Source: Paenibacillaceae bacterium UBA6304 (lineage in GTDB: Bacteria > Bacillota > Bacilli > Paenibacillales > Paenibacillaceae). Taken from it: a stretch of DNA of 7,979 nt. Shown one piece after another: positions 6,734 to 7,979 of this stretch; positions within the stretch are counted from its first letter, which is position 1, and every line of letters starts with the position of its first letter. The notes under the pieces are model-generated. The model was not told the DNA's origin. It ran no database searches and saw nothing but the letters and a program-made list of their open reading frames with translations. The stretch lies in the NCBI GenBank assembly GCA_002439285.1, contig DJTQ01000030.1, forward strand, positions 1 through 7,979, given 5' to 3'. Both the position numbers and the translations under genes were made by a program.

Positions 6734-7228
6734 TCAACCACTTCCATTCAGTAGAATATGTCTGATTTGTTGTTGGTGCAGACGTTCCCCGATCACAACT
6801 ACGAGGGCATCGGCGGTAAGCATCAAATCCGCACCGGGATTGACGTGTTTTTTCTGATTTTTTTCGATAACGGCGATAATGGTCGCGCCGGACCGTTGAC
6901 GAATGCGAAGTTCGCCTATAGTTTTGCCAATGGCTTTATAATTCGGTTCAAGACGGTACCACTCGATAATGAGATCGCCAAGCGCAACTTCGATATTCTC
7001 GAGAGCCGTCGGTTGGTAGGTAACTCCGCCGATAATGGCCGATACGTATCTTGCTTCATCATCATCCAAAGTAACCATAGAGATGCTGTCGTCAGCATTA
7101 TCCTCATCAAAGTGGTAGAGCTCGCGCCGGCCGTCATCATGAATGATGATCGTTAATTTTTCTCCGCTGCGCGTCTGAACGACGAATTTTTTACCTATGC
7201 CCGGCAAATCCGTTTCTTTAAGATTCAT
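6734..7228 (-). CDS. khtT: Regulatory subunit of K+/H+ antiporter (RCK_C/TrkA_C domain, KhtT-like)
   Basis: This soluble cytoplasmic protein of 164 residues is nearly the length of B. subtilis KhtT (165). The N-terminal half (about 1-70) is the KhtT-specific domain, starting MNLKETDLPGIGKKF. The C-terminal half (about 78-160) is an RCK_C domain with LEPNYKAIGKTIGELRIRQ (93-111), GATIIAVIEKN (114-124) and the closing strand LVVVIGE (142-148). In B. subtilis this domain binds cyclic di-AMP to control KhtU; that it does so here is inferred from the family. The start at 7228 has TGGAGG (plus 7239-7244) ten bases upstream. The frame is open further upstream but without family resemblance. The stop abuts the khtU ATG. 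Confidence 0.92.
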   Translation of the reverse strand: MNLKETDLPGIGKKFVVQTRSGEKLTIIIHDDGRRELYHFDEDNADDSISMVTLDDDEARYVSAIIGGVTYQPTALENIEVALGDLIIEWYRLEPNYKAIGKTIGELRIRQRSGATIIAVIEKNQKKHVNPGADLMLTADALVVVIGERLHQQQIRHILLNGSG

Positions 7229-7238
7229 TAGGTTCAAG

Positions 7239-7244
7239 CCTCCA
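7239..7244 (-). promoter_or_regulatory. Ribosome binding site of khtT
   Basis: On the minus strand TGGAGG precedes the ATG at 7228 by ten bases. It fixes the khtT start and excludes the 36-residue upstream extension of the open frame. Confidence 0.7.
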
Positions 7245-7274
7245 GAGTTCATAGTAACCAATCCATAGGGACTG

Positions 7275-7300
7275 GAAAATAATGCCGGAAAATTACGGCA
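7275..7300 (-). terminator. Weak intercistronic hairpin before khtT
   Basis: Read on the minus strand, TGCCG (7300-7296) and CGGCA (7287-7283) form a five-base stem with an eight-base loop, followed by a T-rich TTATTTT. It sits in the 104-base gap between the small membrane gene and khtT. It could end part of the upstream transcript and lower khtTU expression, but the stem is short. Confidence 0.4.
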
Positions 7301-7332
7301 CAGGCTTAATAAGACTGCGTAGACAGCCGCAA

Positions 7333-7686
7333 TCAAGCCACAAACTTGCTCGTAAATTTAATCGGCATGAGTAGAATACGTTTCATAAACAGGTAAAAGA
7401 ACGGGCGGAAAGAAACCCGCGGAATGGCAAGCAATAGAATTGCGGATGCAGAGGCCGCCAGAAGAGGCAGAGGGGCCCTGTCAATAAATAGCTTGCCCTG
7501 ATAAGAAGAATTAAGACGAAGAGACACTTGATGGGAACGGTTGTTTTGCTCTGTTTCGTAAGCTTCCTTCTCTATGCTCTCGGACATTCCGGGAGTCATA
7601 GAAAGAACGGGGAGGGACATCGCCATGAAGAATGCCATAAATACGACAACCAGCACTGCGGAAATATTTTGAATCCGCCTCATCAT
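7333..7686 (-). CDS. Small two-span membrane protein upstream of khtTU
   Basis: The product is a 117-residue protein that I cannot assign to a family. A hydrophobic segment at 9-29 follows a basic start (MMRRIQN), and could be a membrane anchor or an uncleaved signal. A polar stretch of about 40 residues, rich in Glu, Ser and Asn (31-70), comes next, then a second span at 73-92. The C-terminal end is hydrophobic and basic. With basic residues at both ends, the polar loop is likely outside the cell. The ribosome site is clear: GGGAGG, with its last base seven bases before the ATG (plus 7694-7699). It occupies the position khtS has in the B. subtilis khtSTU operon and has a similar length, but I cannot confirm homology. 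It may equally be an unrelated membrane gene. Confidence 0.7.
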   Translation of the reverse strand: MMRRIQNISAVLVVVFMAFFMAMSLPVLSMTPGMSESIEKEAYETEQNNRSHQVSLRLNSSYQGKLFIDRAPLPLLAASASAILLLAIPRVSFRPFFYLFMKRILLMPIKFTSKFVA

Positions 7687-7705
7687 GTCATATCCCTCCC
7701 TTAGA

Positions 7706-7711
7706 ATTATA
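7706..7711 (-). promoter_or_regulatory. Possible -10 element for the small membrane gene and khtTU
   Basis: The minus strand reads TATAAT here, 19 bases before the ATG at 7686. That is close, leaving a leader of only about 13 bases that barely includes the ribosome site. No good -35 hexamer was found at 16-18 bases. This is a weak prediction. Confidence 0.35.
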
Positions 7712-7722
7712 GTAACTTACCT

Positions 7723-7747
7723 AAAAGGATAGCATACAATGCCTTTT
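7723..7747 (-). terminator. Possible terminator after the ArsB/NhaD-type gene
   Basis: On the minus strand AAAAGG (7747-7742 region) pairs with CCTTTT (7728-7723), with a GCAT/ATGC hairpin inside. Four T residues end the structure. An overlapping alternative pairs AAAAGG at 7753-7758 with CCTTTT at 7742-7747 (plus coordinates). The stems are A-T rich and weak, so read-through into the small membrane gene is possible. Confidence 0.35.
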
Positions 7748-7767
7748 ATCTCAAAAGGTTTAAGGCC

Positions 7768-7979
7768 CTAAAAGTAGACAATCAGAATATAAATGCTTGA
7801 AATTGCAATGGATAGAAGCATTAGCGGAAAACCGAATTTCAAAAACTTCACGAAGGTAATCGGTTCCCCTTCCTTGGCGGACATCCCTGCAGCGATCAGG
7901 TTAGCGCTCGCTCCGATCAGTGAGCCGTTACCACCGAGACAGGCGCCGAGCGCCAAACTCCACCAGAGCGGCTCCAAAT
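7768..7979 (-). CDS. C-terminal end of an ArsB/NhaD-type ion transporter (partial)
   Basis: Only the last 69 residues are in the window; the gene begins beyond the right edge. The segment WWSLALGACLGGNGSLIGASANLIAAGMS resembles the conserved penultimate region of the ArsB/NhaD (ion transporter superfamily) permeases, where glycine-rich GGNGSLIGASAN forms a hairpin in the membrane. A final hydrophobic span (about the last 22 residues) ends at the TAG stop. Members carry Na+/H+, arsenite or carboxylate substrates; the substrate cannot be told from this fragment. Its closeness to khtTU suggests an ion-homeostasis cluster. Confidence 0.82.
   Translation of the reverse strand, partial: LEPLWWSLALGACLGGNGSLIGASANLIAAGMSAKEGEPITFVKFLKFGFPLMLLSIAISSIYILIVYF

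Overview
The window looks like chromosomal DNA from a moderate-GC Gram-positive bacterium, most likely a Paenibacillus-type Bacillales member. This is inferred from strong GGAGG-type ribosome sites, rho-independent terminators, a Bacillus-type guanine deaminase, and a khtT-khtU potassium antiporter pair of the B. subtilis kind. No integrase, transposase, phage gene or CRISPR array was seen. Most of the window is ordinary housekeeping and ion-transport content; the least expected material is regulatory DNA and one broken gene.

Plus strand, 1-4245. The window opens on the last 21 bases of a tRNA (probably tRNA-Thr), followed by a clear terminator. Next comes a dihydrofolate-reductase-fold (RibD C-terminal) gene. 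It is split by a one-base frameshift in a run of G and has an unrecognisable N-terminus. Then follows the anaerobic ribonucleotide reductase operon nrdD-nrdG. Its promoter region carries a perfect NrdR-box palindrome and an FNR/CRP-like inverted repeat centred about 41.5 bases before the predicted start. A long hairpin ends the operon, and a monocistronic guanine deaminase gene (guaD) comes next.

Junction, 4246-4565. This 320-base region holds no convincing gene. A long imperfect hairpin near its right end probably terminates transcription from both sides, because the genes on either side converge.

Minus strand, 4566-7979. Reading leftward from the right edge, there is the C-terminal end of an ArsB/NhaD-type transporter, a small two-span membrane protein, khtT (soluble RCK_C regulatory subunit), khtU (CPA2 K+/H+ antiporter), and a YitT-family membrane protein with a DUF2179 tail. 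khtT and khtU abut exactly (TGA then ATG) and should be translated together. The small membrane gene sits where khtS lies in the B. subtilis khtSTU operon.

Functionally there are two modules. One makes deoxynucleotides without oxygen: NrdG installs the glycyl radical on NrdD, with likely oxygen- and dNTP-responsive control. The other handles potassium and proton exchange at the membrane. I found no evidence for a wholly new multi-gene system.
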